NCBI RefSeq assembly: GCF_003718715.1
Contig: NZ_CP033465.1
Coordinates: 806,001 to 870,000 of the forward strand
Length of the DNA stretch: 64,000 bases
Origin: Clostridium sp. JN-1
GTDB taxonomy: Bacteria > Bacillota > Clostridia > Clostridiales > Clostridiaceae
Reading direction: 5' to 3'
Positions 8,112-17,089 of this stretch are shown piece after piece. Positions within the stretch are counted from its first letter, which is position 1. Each line of letters starts with the position of its first letter. Position numbers and translations under genes: made by a program. The notes beneath the pieces were generated by a model that was not told where the DNA came from, searched no databases, and was given only the letters and a program-made list of their open reading frames with translations.

Positions 8112-9548
8112 ATGTCAAATGAAAAAAAATTAGTAGAACAAATAACTTCAATGGATGAAGATTTTACACAATGGTATACTGACATTGTAAAAAAAGCGGA
8201 ATTAGCAGATTATTCAAGTGTTAGAGGCTGCATGATTATACGTCCATATGCTTATGCTATGTGGGAAAATATTCAATCAGCTCTTGATAAAAGATTTAAA
8301 GATACTGGCCATCAAAATGTGTATATGCCAATGTTTATACCAGAAAGTCTACTTCAAAAAGAAAAGGATCATGTAGAAGGTTTTGCACCTGAAGTTGCAT
8401 GGGTTACACAAGGTGGAAATGAAAAATTAACTGAAAGAATGTGTATTCGCCCAACTTCTGAAACATTGTTTTGTGAACACTATGCTAAGATAGTTCAATC
8501 ATATAAGGATTTACCTAAATTATATAATCAATGGTGTTCTGTTGTAAGATGGGAAAAGACTACTAGACCATTTTTAAGAACTACAGAATTTTTGTGGCAG
8601 GAAGGCCATACAATACACGAAACTAAAGAAGAAGCAGAAAAAGAAACAATACAGATGCTAAATGTATATGCAGATGTAATTGAAAACTTACTTGCAATAC
8701 CAGTTGTAAAGGGAAGAAAAACAGAAAGTGAAAAATTTGCAGGTGGAGATGCAACTTATACACTAGAAGCTTTAATGCATGATGGAAAGGCACTTCAAAC
8801 AGCAACATCGCATTATCTTGGACAGAATTTTGCAAAGGCATTTGGAATGAAATTTTTAGACAGAGAAGGTAAGCTTAAGTATGTACACCAAACATCATGG
8901 GGTGTAACTACACGTTTAATTGGTGCTATAATAATGGTACACGGTGATAATGATGGTTTAAAAGTTCCTCCAAGAATTGCTCCAGTTCAAGTTATTATTG
9001 TTCCAATTGCACAGCATAAAGCTGGTGTACTTGACAAGGCTATTGAACTTAAGGATAGACTTTCTAAAGTTGCTAGAGTTAAAATTGATGATTCAGATAA
9101 AATGCCCGGCTGGAAATTTAGTGAATATGAAATGAAAGGTGTTCCAGTACGTCTTGAAGTTGGACCTAAAGATATTGAGAAAAATCAAGTTGTGCTTGTA
9201 AGAAGGGATACTAGAGAAAAGATAGTAGTTCCTATGGATGAATTAGAGACGAGAGTACCACAATTACTTGAAGATATTCATAATTCAATGTTTAACGCAG
9301 CTAAAGAAGTTTTAGAAGAAAAAACTAGTACGGCAGCAAGTATGGATGAATTCAAAGATGTAGTTGAAAACAAGACTGGATTTGTAAAGGCAATGTGGTG
9401 TGGAGATCCTGAATGTGAAGATAAAATAAAGGAAATTACAGGAGCTAGTTCAAGATGCATGCCATTTGAACAAGAAAATATATCGGATACATGTGTATGC
9501 TGCGGTAAAAAAGCTAAAAAAATGGTTTATTGGGGAAGAGCATATTAA
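8112..9548 (+). CDS. proS: Prolyl-tRNA synthetase, archaeal/eukaryotic-like type
   Basis: A 478-residue class II synthetase that charges tRNA-Pro. Motif 2 region reads [27 protein letters not shown] and motif 3 lies around [16 protein letters not shown]. Length and the C-terminal Cys-containing extension ([14 protein letters not shown] ... [18 protein letters not shown]) match the short ProRS form without the bacterial editing insertion. The final KMVYWGRAY ending is characteristic of that type. It is controlled by the proline T-box directly upstream; ribosome site AAGAGGTG at 8096-8103. Confidence 0.96.
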   Translation: MSNEKKLVEQITSMDEDFTQWYTDIVKKAELADYSSVRGCMIIRPYAYAMWENIQSALDKRFKDTGHQNVYMPMFIPESLLQKEKDHVEGFAPEVAWVTQGGNEKLTERMCIRPTSETLFCEHYAKIVQSYKDLPKLYNQWCSVVRWEKTTRPFLRTTEFLWQEGHTIHETKEEAEKETIQMLNVYADVIENLLAIPVVKGRKTESEKFAGGDATYTLEALMHDGKALQTATSHYLGQNFAKAFGMKFLDREGKLKYVHQTSWGVTTRLIGAIIMVHGDNDGLKVPPRIAPVQVIIVPIAQHKAGVLDKAIELKDRLSKVARVKIDDSDKMPGWKFSEYEMKGVPVRLEVGPKDIEKNQVVLVRRDTREKIVVPMDELETRVPQLLEDIHNSMFNAAKEVLEEKTSTAASMDEFKDVVENKTGFVKAMWCGDPECEDKIKEITGASSRCMPFEQENISDTCVCCGKKAKKMVYWGRAY

Positions 9549-9580
9549 ATTTAAATTAACTAAATAAGTATTTTGATTAG

Positions 9581-9612
9581 AGAATAAGTATTTTAGGCTT
9601 ATTCTTTAATTA
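9581..9612 (+). terminator. Terminator after proS
   Basis: AGAATAAG (9581-9588) pairs with CTTATTCT (9598-9605), followed by TTAATTAGCTTTTT. A weak, A/T-rich stem. Confidence 0.6.
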
Positions 9613-9703
9613 GCTTTTTGTAAAATATATGTTTTGAAAAATATACATTATTATATTAAAATAGAAGTAGTAAAATACAAAATACATAGTTTGGAGGCTA
9701 GGA

Positions 9704-11533
9704 ATGTTTAATGATAAAAAGTTCGGTGGTAATAAGATAAAGTATGCAATTTACTATGCAGTTATTGTAGCTATTGTAGTATTTGTCTTAAATGATTATA
9801 TGGTAAATATGAGAACCAAACACATAAAATATAGTGATTTTGTAAACTATATAAATCAAAATAAGATAGAAGAGGTTCAAATATCTAGAGATAAGCTCAT
9901 AATAATTCCCAAAAAAACTAACCCAAATGAAAAGCAAAAAACCTTATATACTGAAAGAATAGATGATCCCGATTTGGTTAAAAAATTGGATACTGCAAAA
10001 ATAAAGTATGGAGGGCTTCCGCAGGAAAATAGTACTATTAAGAATTTTGTTGTAAACTGGATACTTCCAATTATAATTTTCCTATTCTTGGGCAAACTTT
10101 TATTTGGAAGATTGGATAAGAAAATTGGTAATGGCGTTATGTCGTTTGGTAAAAATACTGCTAAAATATATGCTGAAAGTGAAACTGGAGTAACATTTAA
10201 AGATGTTGCAGGACAAGAAGAAGCAAAGGAGTCTTTGGTTGAAATAGTTGATTTCTTACACTCACCAAAAAAGTATACGGATATAGGAGCTAGATTGCCT
10301 AAAGGTGCACTATTAGTTGGACCTCCAGGAACAGGAAAAACTCTTTTGGCTAAGGCTGTAGCAGGAGAAGCCAAGGTTCCATTCTTTTCTATAACTGGTT
10401 CTGCTTTTGTGGAAATGTTTGTAGGTATGGGTGCATCGAGAGTTAGGGATTTATTTGATCAAGCACAGCAAAAAGCTCCTTGTATAGTGTTTATAGATGA
10501 AATAGATGCAATTGGTAAAAGTAGAGATAATAATGTTTCAGCTAATGATGAAAGGGAACAAACTTTAAATCAGCTGCTTTCTGAAATGGATGGATTTGAT
10601 TCTTCAAAAGGTGTTGTAATTTTAGCTGCAACTAATAGACCTGAAGTACTTGATAAAGCACTTTTAAGACCTGGGAGATTTGATAGAAGGATAATAGTAG
10701 ATAGACCCGATCTAAAAGGAAGAGAAGAAATATTAAAAGTTCACGCAAAGGGAGTTAAGATATCCCAAGATGTAAATTTAACCGACATTGCAAAATCTAC
10801 TCCTGGAGCTGTAGGAGCTGACCTTGCTAATATAATAAATGAAGCAGCTTTAAGGGCTGTTAAAAAAGATAGAACAGAAGTAATTCAAGATGATCTTGAA
10901 GAAGCAGTTGAAGTAATTATTGCTGGTAAGGAGAAAAAGGATAGAATTTTATCTGAAAAGGAAAAGAGAGAGGTTGCTTTTCATGAAGTAGGTCATGCAC
11001 TTATAGCTGCACTTTTGAAAAATACAGATCCTGTGCATAAGATAACCATAGTTCCAACTACTATGGGGGCTTTAGGTTATACAAGACAACTTCCAACAGA
11101 AAAATATCTTAATAGTAAAGATGAAATGCTGGATCAAATATGTGTAATGCTTGGTGGAAGAGCTGCAGAAGAAGTTGAATTTAATAGTATTTCTACTGGT
11201 GCATCTAATGATATAGAAAAGGCTACTCAAACTGCTAGAAGTATGGTTACTATCTATGGAATGACTGATAGATTCGATATGATGGGGCTTGAGTCTGTTC
11301 AAAACAAGTATTTGGATGGAAGACCTGTTCAAAATTGCAGCCCAGAGACATCAACAGCTATTGATGGGGAAACTTTGAATATAATAAAGACTGCACACAA
11401 TAGAGCTGAAAAGATACTTAGTGAAAATAGACCATTACTTATTAAGGTATCCGAAAAGTTGATTGAAAAAGAAACTCTTATGGGTGAAGAATTTATGGCA
11501 CTCATAAATGAAAATAAGGAAGTCATAGAATAA
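9704..11533 (+). CDS. FtsH-family ATP-dependent zinc metalloprotease
   Basis: A 609-residue membrane-anchored AAA+ protease. Two N-terminal helices (about residues 12-30 and 106-127) flank a short extracytoplasmic domain. The AAA module has Walker A GPPGTGKT (about residue 206), Walker [10 protein letters not shown], and the second region of homology with [20 protein letters not shown]. The zinc site is HEVGH at about 427. Substrates are misfolded or short-lived membrane and cytosolic proteins. It may be a paralogue of the housekeeping ftsH, which usually lies next to tilS/hpt; neither is present here. It precedes the HelD-like gene by 43 bp, so the two may be co-transcribed. Confidence 0.92.
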   Translation: MFNDKKFGGNKIKYAIYYAVIVAIVVFVLNDYMVNMRTKHIKYSDFVNYINQNKIEEVQISRDKLIIIPKKTNPNEKQKTLYTERIDDPDLVKKLDTAKIKYGGLPQENSTIKNFVVNWILPIIIFLFLGKLLFGRLDKKIGNGVMSFGKNTAKIYAESETGVTFKDVAGQEEAKESLVEIVDFLHSPKKYTDIGARLPKGALLVGPPGTGKTLLAKAVAGEAKVPFFSITGSAFVEMFVGMGASRVRDLFDQAQQKAPCIVFIDEIDAIGKSRDNNVSANDEREQTLNQLLSEMDGFDSSKGVVILAATNRPEVLDKALLRPGRFDRRIIVDRPDLKGREEILKVHAKGVKISQDVNLTDIAKSTPGAVGADLANIINEAALRAVKKDRTEVIQDDLEEAVEVIIAGKEKKDRILSEKEKREVAFHEVGHALIAALLKNTDPVHKITIVPTTMGALGYTRQLPTEKYLNSKDEMLDQICVMLGGRAAEEVEFNSISTGASNDIEKATQTARSMVTIYGMTDRFDMMGLESVQNKYLDGRPVQNCSPETSTAIDGETLNIIKTAHNRAEKILSENRPLLIKVSEKLIEKETLMGEEFMALINENKEVIE

Positions 11534-11576
11534 TTATTATTTTGGGTAAGTCAAAATTTATGATGAGGTATGTATT

Positions 11577-13721
11577 ATGGATAATAGTGAATTGAATAAG
11601 GAATTAGAGAAAAAAAGTCAATTTGATTTAGAAAGTAAAAGACTTGACGCTGTATTCCTTGAAATAAAAAGGCAAGTTTTGAGCTCCATTGAAAAGAGAA
11701 AAAAAATAGCAGACTATATACTAGATTTGAGAAAGAAGAACCTTGAGGAGTACAAGGATGATGAAGATAAGATAATAGAATACTTTGATCATGAAGCTTT
11801 TGCAAAAGAAGAAGTATTTAAAATGATGGACAAAAAGCTCAAGCAGCTTACTGTATTAAAAGAGTCACCTTACTTTGGCAAAGTTGATTTTAAAGATAAG
11901 TTTGGTGAAAATACAATATATATAGGTAGATTTGGACTCAATAAGGAAGGTGAGGAAGAACCTATAGTTGTAGATTGGAGAGCTCCAATAAGTTCTGTAT
12001 TTTATGCTGGAAAACTTGGAGAAGTTTCGTATGAGGCTCCTATGGGTAAGGTAAAAGCTAATGTCACTGCTAAAAGACAGTTTATAATTAAAAAATCGAA
12101 ACTTTTAGGAATGTTTGATTCAAGTTTAGATGTGAAGGATGAAATACTTCAAATGGTTTTAAGCAAAAATTCAGGTGACAAGTTAAAAGATATAGTCATG
12201 ACTATACAAGCTGAACAAGATGAAATCATAAGACAGCCAAAGAATAAGGTTATAGTTGTAAATGGTACAGCTGGAACAGGAAAAACTACAATAGCTCTTC
12301 ATAGGGTTGCATACTTGCTTTATAATTTTAGGGAGAGCTTGCAGGATAAAGTTTTAATAATAGGACCTAATAGTATATTTATGGATTATATATCTACAGT
12401 ACTTCCAAGTTTAGGTGAAGTTGGTGTTAAGCAAACTACTTTTGTTGACTTTGCTTTGGATATTATAAATTCAAATGAAAAAGTTGTAGATTTTAAAGAT
12501 TATATGGAAAAAGTTTTGAGTAATGATGAAAAACTACATAAGTCCATAATTTATAAGGGTTCGATAGATTATATAGAAGAACTAAATTCACTAGTTGAAA
12601 AACTTGACTATGGATATTTTAATATAGAAGATGTTGAATTCTATGATAACATTATAGTAAGCTCAGATGAAATTGAAGAAATGTTTAATCACTATTTTAA
12701 ATATATGCCTTTATTTAGAAGAAATAAAAAAGTAAAATTAATAATTTTTTCTAAGATAAAAGATGAGAGAGATAGACTTGTAAGGAATATAGAGGCTAAG
12801 TATAAAGAAGATAAGGGCAAACTAGCAGAAGAAGAACTAAATAACGAGTTAAATAATTTGATATTTAAGAGAAAAAATGCAATAAGAAATGTTATAAAAG
12901 AAGTCATGAGGGTAAAAGAAAGTTTATCGTGGCTTGAAAATGAAGACATTGTAGATATATACAGGAAGTTTAACCAAGATAGTTTTTCTAATGAGGAACT
13001 AATATATGATGATTTGGCACCTATAATATATTTAAAAATAAAGCTTGAAGGTATTAAATTTAAACAAGATATAAGACATGTAGTTATAGATGAAGCTCAA
13101 GATTATTCTCCGCTTCAATTTCTGGTTATAAAGGAACTCACTAGATGTAAGTCTTTTACTATAGTTGGAGATAGCAATCAAAGGCTTTTACCTATTAGAG
13201 GTGAAACTCCTATGCTCAATTTACAAAGTGTATTTAAGGATTTAAATATAGAATACTTTAGCCTATTAAAGAGTTATAGATCTACGCAGCAAATAATGAA
13301 TTATGCAAATAAGTACATAAAATATAATGATACTTTGCCGCCTATTAGAAGTGGAGAAGAAGTTGTAGAGAAACAAGTGCACACTATGGATGAACTTACA
13401 GATGGAGTAATTAATGATATTATAGAGTCAAAGTACAAAGGTTATGAAAGCATTGCAGTAATTTGTAAAGATATGCAGCAGACACTGAACTTAGGATCTC
13501 GTATCAAAAAGAAACACCATATTACTATATTTAATAGTGAAGATGTATTATATTCAAGTGGAGAAGTAATCATTCCATCATATTTTGCCAAAGGTCTTGA
13601 ATTTGATTCAGTTATTCTCATCAATATGCAAATACCACATGATGAGGGTGAAGGCAGATTAAAATATGTTATGGCAACAAGAGCTCTACATGAATTATAT
13701 GTATATAATCTTACAAATTAA
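11577..13721 (+). CDS. helD: HelD-like UvrD/Rep-superfamily helicase (RNA polymerase recycling type)
   Basis: A 714-residue superfamily I ATPase. The N-terminus is a long charged helical region (residues 1-100) like the HelD arm that enters RNA polymerase. Walker A is VVNGTAGTGKTTIALHRVAY (about residue 228), Walker B is HVVIDEAQDYSPLQ (about 502), with motif III GDSNQRLLP and a C-terminal arginine motif YVMATRALHELYVY. HelD-type proteins remove stalled RNA polymerase from DNA using ATP. It lies 43 bp after ftsH and ends in a strong terminator that overlaps its stop codon. Confidence 0.85.
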   Translation: MDNSELNKELEKKSQFDLESKRLDAVFLEIKRQVLSSIEKRKKIADYILDLRKKNLEEYKDDEDKIIEYFDHEAFAKEEVFKMMDKKLKQLTVLKESPYFGKVDFKDKFGENTIYIGRFGLNKEGEEEPIVVDWRAPISSVFYAGKLGEVSYEAPMGKVKANVTAKRQFIIKKSKLLGMFDSSLDVKDEILQMVLSKNSGDKLKDIVMTIQAEQDEIIRQPKNKVIVVNGTAGTGKTTIALHRVAYLLYNFRESLQDKVLIIGPNSIFMDYISTVLPSLGEVGVKQTTFVDFALDIINSNEKVVDFKDYMEKVLSNDEKLHKSIIYKGSIDYIEELNSLVEKLDYGYFNIEDVEFYDNIIVSSDEIEEMFNHYFKYMPLFRRNKKVKLIIFSKIKDERDRLVRNIEAKYKEDKGKLAEEELNNELNNLIFKRKNAIRNVIKEVMRVKESLSWLENEDIVDIYRKFNQDSFSNEELIYDDLAPIIYLKIKLEGIKFKQDIRHVVIDEAQDYSPLQFLVIKELTRCKSFTIVGDSNQRLLPIRGETPMLNLQSVFKDLNIEYFSLLKSYRSTQQIMNYANKYIKYNDTLPPIRSGEEVVEKQVHTMDELTDGVINDIIESKYKGYESIAVICKDMQQTLNLGSRIKKKHHITIFNSEDVLYSSGEVIIPSYFAKGLEFDSVILINMQIPHDEGEGRLKYVMATRALHELYVYNLTN

Positions 13722-13746
13722 GCTTTCAATTTTGAAAGCTTTTTTT
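13720..13746 (+). terminator. Terminator of the ftsH-helD unit
   Basis: AAGCTTTC (13720-13727) and GAAAGCTT (13734-13741) form a perfect stem with a 6-nt loop, followed by a T-run. The stem starts within the helD stop codon. Confidence 0.88.
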
Positions 13747-13779
13747 GTAAAAGTAAGTAGGAAAGGAATTGCATGTTAT

Positions 13780-14832
13780 ATGGATAATTCTATATTAATT
13801 TTAATAAAAAAAATAGAGCAAAAACATGACTTGAACAGGGATGAATTAATACAAATACTTAAAAATAATGATTGCAATCAAGAATTATTTAGTGCAGCAG
13901 ATAGAGTTAGAAATAAGTATGTTGGGGATGAAGTACACTTAAGGGGGATTATAGAGTTTTCCAACATATGCAAGAGGAATTGCTTGTACTGCGGATTAAG
14001 GTCTTCTAATACTAATATAAAAAGATACAGGCTTACTTCAGATCAAATAATAGAATTTGCATCAAATGCAGTTGAATATGGATATAAAACTATAGTTATG
14101 CAATCAGGGGAAGATGAATACTATACTGTAGATAAACTAAAATACATAATAACAAATATAAAAAAAATGGATGCAGCTGTTACTTTAAGTATTGGAGAAA
14201 AGACTTATGAAGAATATAAAGCATATAAGGAAGCTGGAGCAGATAGATATCTTATGAGGATAGAGACTACTGACAAAAAACTATATGAATATATGGATCC
14301 TGGAATGAGCCATGAAAATAGAAAATTATGCCTTAAAAATTTAAAGCAGCTTGGTTATGAACTTGGGACAGGGTGTCTGGTTGGACTTCCAAATCAAACA
14401 ATTGAATCGTTAGCAGATGATATTTTATTTTTTAGGGACGTAGAAGCTGATATGATTGGACTTGGACCATTTGTACCAAACCAAGATACACCTTTGAAAA
14501 ATTATAAAAGTGATGGAAATTTTATAATGAGTCTAAAAGTTATGGCACTTACGAGATTATTAATACCAGACGCTAACATTCCTGCAACTACAGCTATGGA
14601 AACATTAAATCCAAATGGGAGAATAATTGCACTTCAAAGTGGTGCAAATGTAGTTATGCCAAATGTAACAGAAGGTGAATACAGAAAATTATATGCACTT
14701 TATCCTGGAAAAGTATGTATTAGTGATACACCTTCACACTGCAGAGGATGTATAACATCTAAAATAAAATCAATTGGGAGAAGCATAGCTTCAAGTAAAG
14801 GATTTAGAGTTAAAAATAAAGTTTTTCATTAA
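13780..14832 (+). CDS. hydE: [FeFe]-hydrogenase maturase HydE, radical SAM protein
   Basis: A 350-residue radical SAM enzyme needed to build the dithiomethylamine bridge of the [FeFe]-hydrogenase H-cluster. The SAM cluster motif is C64-x3-C68-x2-C71 within IIEFSNICKRNCLYCGLR. A second cysteine set near the C-terminus, C-x7-C-x2-C in CISDTPSHCRGC, has the spacing of the accessory cluster seen in some HydE proteins. The frame is open upstream into the helD terminator, so I take the ATG at 13780, with AAAGGA 12 bases before it. No hydF, hydG or hydrogenase gene is in the window. Confidence 0.93.
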   Translation: MDNSILILIKKIEQKHDLNRDELIQILKNNDCNQELFSAADRVRNKYVGDEVHLRGIIEFSNICKRNCLYCGLRSSNTNIKRYRLTSDQIIEFASNAVEYGYKTIVMQSGEDEYYTVDKLKYIITNIKKMDAAVTLSIGEKTYEEYKAYKEAGADRYLMRIETTDKKLYEYMDPGMSHENRKLCLKNLKQLGYELGTGCLVGLPNQTIESLADDILFFRDVEADMIGLGPFVPNQDTPLKNYKSDGNFIMSLKVMALTRLLIPDANIPATTAMETLNPNGRIIALQSGANVVMPNVTEGEYRKLYALYPGKVCISDTPSHCRGCITSKIKSIGRSIASSKGFRVKNKVFH

Positions 14833-14840
14833 ATTAAGTA

Positions 14841-14869
14841 TTGCCTGTATTTTGTAATTATGATATACT
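14841..14869 (+). promoter_or_regulatory. Sigma-A promoter of the first zinc-ribbon gene
   Basis: TTGCCT (14841-14846) and TATACT (14864-14869) are spaced by 17 bp. This places the transcription start near 14876, giving a leader of about 125 nt. Confidence 0.7.
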
Positions 14870-14875
14870 AAATGT

Positions 14876-15000
14876 AATCATTAATTATTATATAATTAAT
14901 GTGGAAAGATTTAATGTATGAGTAACATTTCTTCTTTTTTAGGAGCGTAATGTGAGTCAATTTTTAAATCTTAATTCTATAGAAAAGGAGGAATGTTAAG
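14876..15000 (+). promoter_or_regulatory. Long leader with anti-Shine-Dalgarno segment ahead of zinc-ribbon gene
   Basis: ACATTTCTTCTTTT (14925-14938) can pair with AAAAGGAGGAATGT (14983-14996), which is the ribosome-binding site of the gene at 15001; 14 consecutive pairs form, two of them G-U, closing a 44-nt loop. The loop contains a separate AGGAG (14941-14945) followed by ATG-TGA (14950-14955), a start-stop pair, and a 10-codon frame (14918-14950) crosses the anti-SD segment. The paralogue at 51744-51908 has an independent 11-bp version of the same arrangement, so translational control by RNA folding is likely. Confidence 0.6.
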
Positions 15001-15165
15001 ATGGCAGATAAAACTTTAGTTTGTAAAGATTGTGGAAAAGAATTCGTATTTACAGAAGGCGAACAGGAATTTTATAAAGAAAAAGGTTTTGAAAATGAAC
15101 CTAAGAGATGTCCTGATTGCAGAAAAGCAAGAAAACAACAGAACAATAGAGGATTCAGAGGTTAA
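15001..15165 (+). CDS. 54-residue zinc-ribbon protein (paralogue 1)
   Basis: A small basic protein with two CxxC pairs (CKDCGK near residue 8 and CPDCRK near residue 37), predicted to bind one zinc, and a basic, Gln/Asn/Arg-rich tail that could contact RNA or DNA. It belongs to the group of short probable zinc-binding domain proteins of unknown function. The gene is too short for routine ORF calls but has a strong AAAAGGAGG ribosome site, a good promoter and a perfect terminator. It is about 80% identical over the first 40 residues to the protein encoded at 51744-51908. The leader suggests cold- or structure-dependent translation (inference). Confidence 0.85.
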   Translation: MADKTLVCKDCGKEFVFTEGEQEFYKEKGFENEPKRCPDCRKARKQQNNRGFRG

Positions 15166-15181
15166 TATTGTTTTGCAATTT

Positions 15182-15221
15182 AAGTCCTATAAGAATTAAT
15201 TCTTATAGGACTTTTTATTTT
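15182..15221 (+). terminator. Terminator of zinc-ribbon gene
   Basis: AAGTCCTATAAGAATT (15182-15197) and AATTCTTATAGGACTT (15198-15213) are perfect inverted repeats of 16 bp, followed by TTTATTTT. Confidence 0.9.
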
Positions 15222-15252
15222 GTGCAGGGAATACCGCTAGTATTCCCTGCAC
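15222..15252. repeat. Perfect 13-bp stem-loop between terminator and ula promoter
   Basis: GTGCAGGGAATAC (15222-15234) and GTATTCCCTGCAC (15240-15252) enclose CGCTA. There is no T-run after it, so it is not a classical terminator on the plus strand. It begins one base after the previous terminator. Confidence 0.7.
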
Positions 15253-15266
15253 TAAGTTACAATATG

Positions 15267-15299
15267 GGTGTATTTCATATGAAGTACACCTTTATTTTA
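15267..15299 (+). terminator. Third stem-loop with T-rich tail upstream of ula operon
   Basis: GGTGTATTTCAT (15267-15278) pairs with ATGAAGTACACC (15279-15290) with one G-U pair and is followed by TTTATTTTA. It is probably a backup terminator isolating the ula operon from upstream transcription. Confidence 0.6.
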
Positions 15300-15346
15300 T
15301 ATAAAAAACTTTAAATTACTACAATACTTCAAATAATCATATAAAA

Positions 15347-15443
15347 ATGTAAACGTTCATATAAATTGCTTGCAATAATTCATAAATAGTGATAAAATTC
15401 AATTAAACAAATAAATAAACATAAAAATGAACAAAACGTTTAC
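15347..15443 (+). promoter_or_regulatory. ula operon promoter flanked by two CpG-centred operator-like sites
   Basis: A promoter TTGCAA (15370-15375) and TAAAAT (15393-15398), spacing 17, lies between ATGTAAACGTTCAT (15347-15360) and ATGAACAAAACGTTTAC (15427-15443). The second site is close to the reverse complement of the first, apart from three inserted bases. Both share the TAAACGTT core seen in LacI/CcpA-type operators. Binding of CcpA or of the DeoR-type regulator encoded at the end of the operon are both possible; looping between the two sites would be 80 bp. Confidence 0.6.
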
Positions 15444-15457
15444 TTAAGGAGGAAAAA

Positions 15458-16561
15458 ATGAGTAAGATTGATGAGATAAGCAAAGAAAGTTGGATTATGA
15501 ATGCATTTCCGGAATGGGGAACATGGCTTAACGAAGAAATTGAAAATGAAAAAGTAGCACCGGGAAATGTAGCAATGTGGTGGCTGGGATGTACCGGACT
15601 TTGGATAAAAACACCTGAAGATTGTAATATTACAATTGATTTATGGTGCGGTAATGGTAAACGTACACACGGTAATGGCAAAATGAAAGTAGGACATCAA
15701 ATGGCAAATATGTGCGGTGCGAGAGCAATGCAGCCAAATTTACGAGCAATTCCATTTGTAATTGATCCTTTTGAAATCAAAAAAGTGGATGCAGTATTAG
15801 CAACTCATTATCATCAGGATCATATGAGTGCAGAATATGCATCGCATGTAATTAAAAGCGGCATGACAACAGTTGATAAAGATGGGAAAGAAATTCCAGT
15901 TCCATTTATTGGACCTAAGAAATCAGTTGAATTGTGGCAATCCTGGGGAGTTCCAGCTGAAAGATGTATTACTGTAAAACCTGGAGATACTATTAGGATA
16001 AAAGATCTTGAAATTGTAGTACTTGATTCTTTTGACCGTACGTGTATCGTAACTACAGATTCACAAGGACCTGATAGAAAAGAACTTACAGGAGTGTGTC
16101 CTACAGATATGGATGATAAAGCAGTAAATTATCTTATTAAGACACCTGGTGGAAATATATATCACAGCGGTGATTCTCATTATTCTATCTACTTTGCAAA
16201 ACATGGTAAAGATTATGATGTTGATGTAGCATTTGCTTCTTATGGAGAGAATCCAATAGGGATGGCAGATAAAATGACTTCCAGTGATGTTTTGCGTATG
16301 GCAGAAGCACTTAGATGTAAAGTAGTAATTCCAATTCATTATGATGTATGGTCAAATTTTATGGCAGATGTAAACGAAATCAGAGTTCTTTATGATATGA
16401 AGAAAGATCGTTTAGATTATAAATTTCATCCATTTTTCTGGGAAGTAGGTGGTAAGTACATTTATCCAGCAGATAAGGATAAAAAGGCATATCATCATAG
16501 AAGAGGATTTGAAGATTGTTTTGAAGCACCACAGAATATTCCATATCGTTCGTGTTTATAG
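15458..16561 (+). CDS. ulaG: L-ascorbate-6-phosphate lactonase (UlaG family)
   Basis: A 367-residue metallo-beta-lactamase-fold enzyme that opens the lactone ring of L-ascorbate 6-phosphate to 3-keto-L-gulonate 6-phosphate. The metal motif HxHxDH is H117-Y-H119-Q-D121-H122 in ATHYHQDHM, followed downstream by GDSHYS and HYDVW histidines. The N-terminal [19 protein letters not shown] segment is typical of UlaG. It is the first gene of a seven-gene operon and is preceded by AAGGAGG. Confidence 0.93.
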   Translation: MSKIDEISKESWIMNAFPEWGTWLNEEIENEKVAPGNVAMWWLGCTGLWIKTPEDCNITIDLWCGNGKRTHGNGKMKVGHQMANMCGARAMQPNLRAIPFVIDPFEIKKVDAVLATHYHQDHMSAEYASHVIKSGMTTVDKDGKEIPVPFIGPKKSVELWQSWGVPAERCITVKPGDTIRIKDLEIVVLDSFDRTCIVTTDSQGPDRKELTGVCPTDMDDKAVNYLIKTPGGNIYHSGDSHYSIYFAKHGKDYDVDVAFASYGENPIGMADKMTSSDVLRMAEALRCKVVIPIHYDVWSNFMADVNEIRVLYDMKKDRLDYKFHPFFWEVGGKYIYPADKDKKAYHHRRGFEDCFEAPQNIPYRSCL

Positions 16562-16585
16562 ACTTAAGGATAAGGGGGCAGCATT

Positions 16586-17044
16586 TTGTTAAAAAAATTT
16601 GTAGAGATGAAACATTATAAGTTTGCGAAAGAAGCAAAGGATTGGGAAGAGGCAATCCGCATGAGTTGTGAACCATTGGAAGCAGATGGAACTGTAGAAG
16701 AAAATTATAAAGAAGATATTATTGCATGTGTGAAAAAGTATGGACCATATATAATAATTGTACCGAATGTAGCAATGCCTCATTCGCAAGAATGTGCAAA
16801 AGGGGTTCATAAAACAGCAATTAGTTTTATGAAATTAGAAAAACCAGTTAGCTTTGATTTAGAAGATCCGGAAAAAGATGCGCAATTATTTTTTACACTT
16901 GCATCATGCAATCCAGAAGAACATCTAAATAATATGGCACACTTGTCAGAAATACTAATGAATGAAAAGCTGCTTGAAGAATTGGCTAAAATTCATACAC
17001 CTGGGGAGTTATTGGAACTTCAAAAAAAATATGTGAATAAATAA
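16586..17044 (+). CDS. ulaC: PTS ascorbate-specific IIA component
   Basis: A 152-residue PTS IIA protein of the mannitol/fructose type. The phosphorylated histidine is H66 in NVAMPHSQE. It passes phosphate from HPr to the IIB protein encoded two genes on. The start is TTG at 16586, supported by AAGGGGG at 16569-16575; an ATG at 16607 lacks a ribosome site. It lies 24 bp after ulaG in the same operon. Confidence 0.9.
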   Translation: MLKKFVEMKHYKFAKEAKDWEEAIRMSCEPLEADGTVEENYKEDIIACVKKYGPYIIIVPNVAMPHSQECAKGVHKTAISFMKLEKPVSFDLEDPEKDAQLFFTLASCNPEEHLNNMAHLSEILMNEKLLEELAKIHTPGELLELQKKYVNK

Positions 17045-17089
17045 TAAGAAAACAAATAGAATGCAGGGGGAAAACGGAGGGTAAATAAA

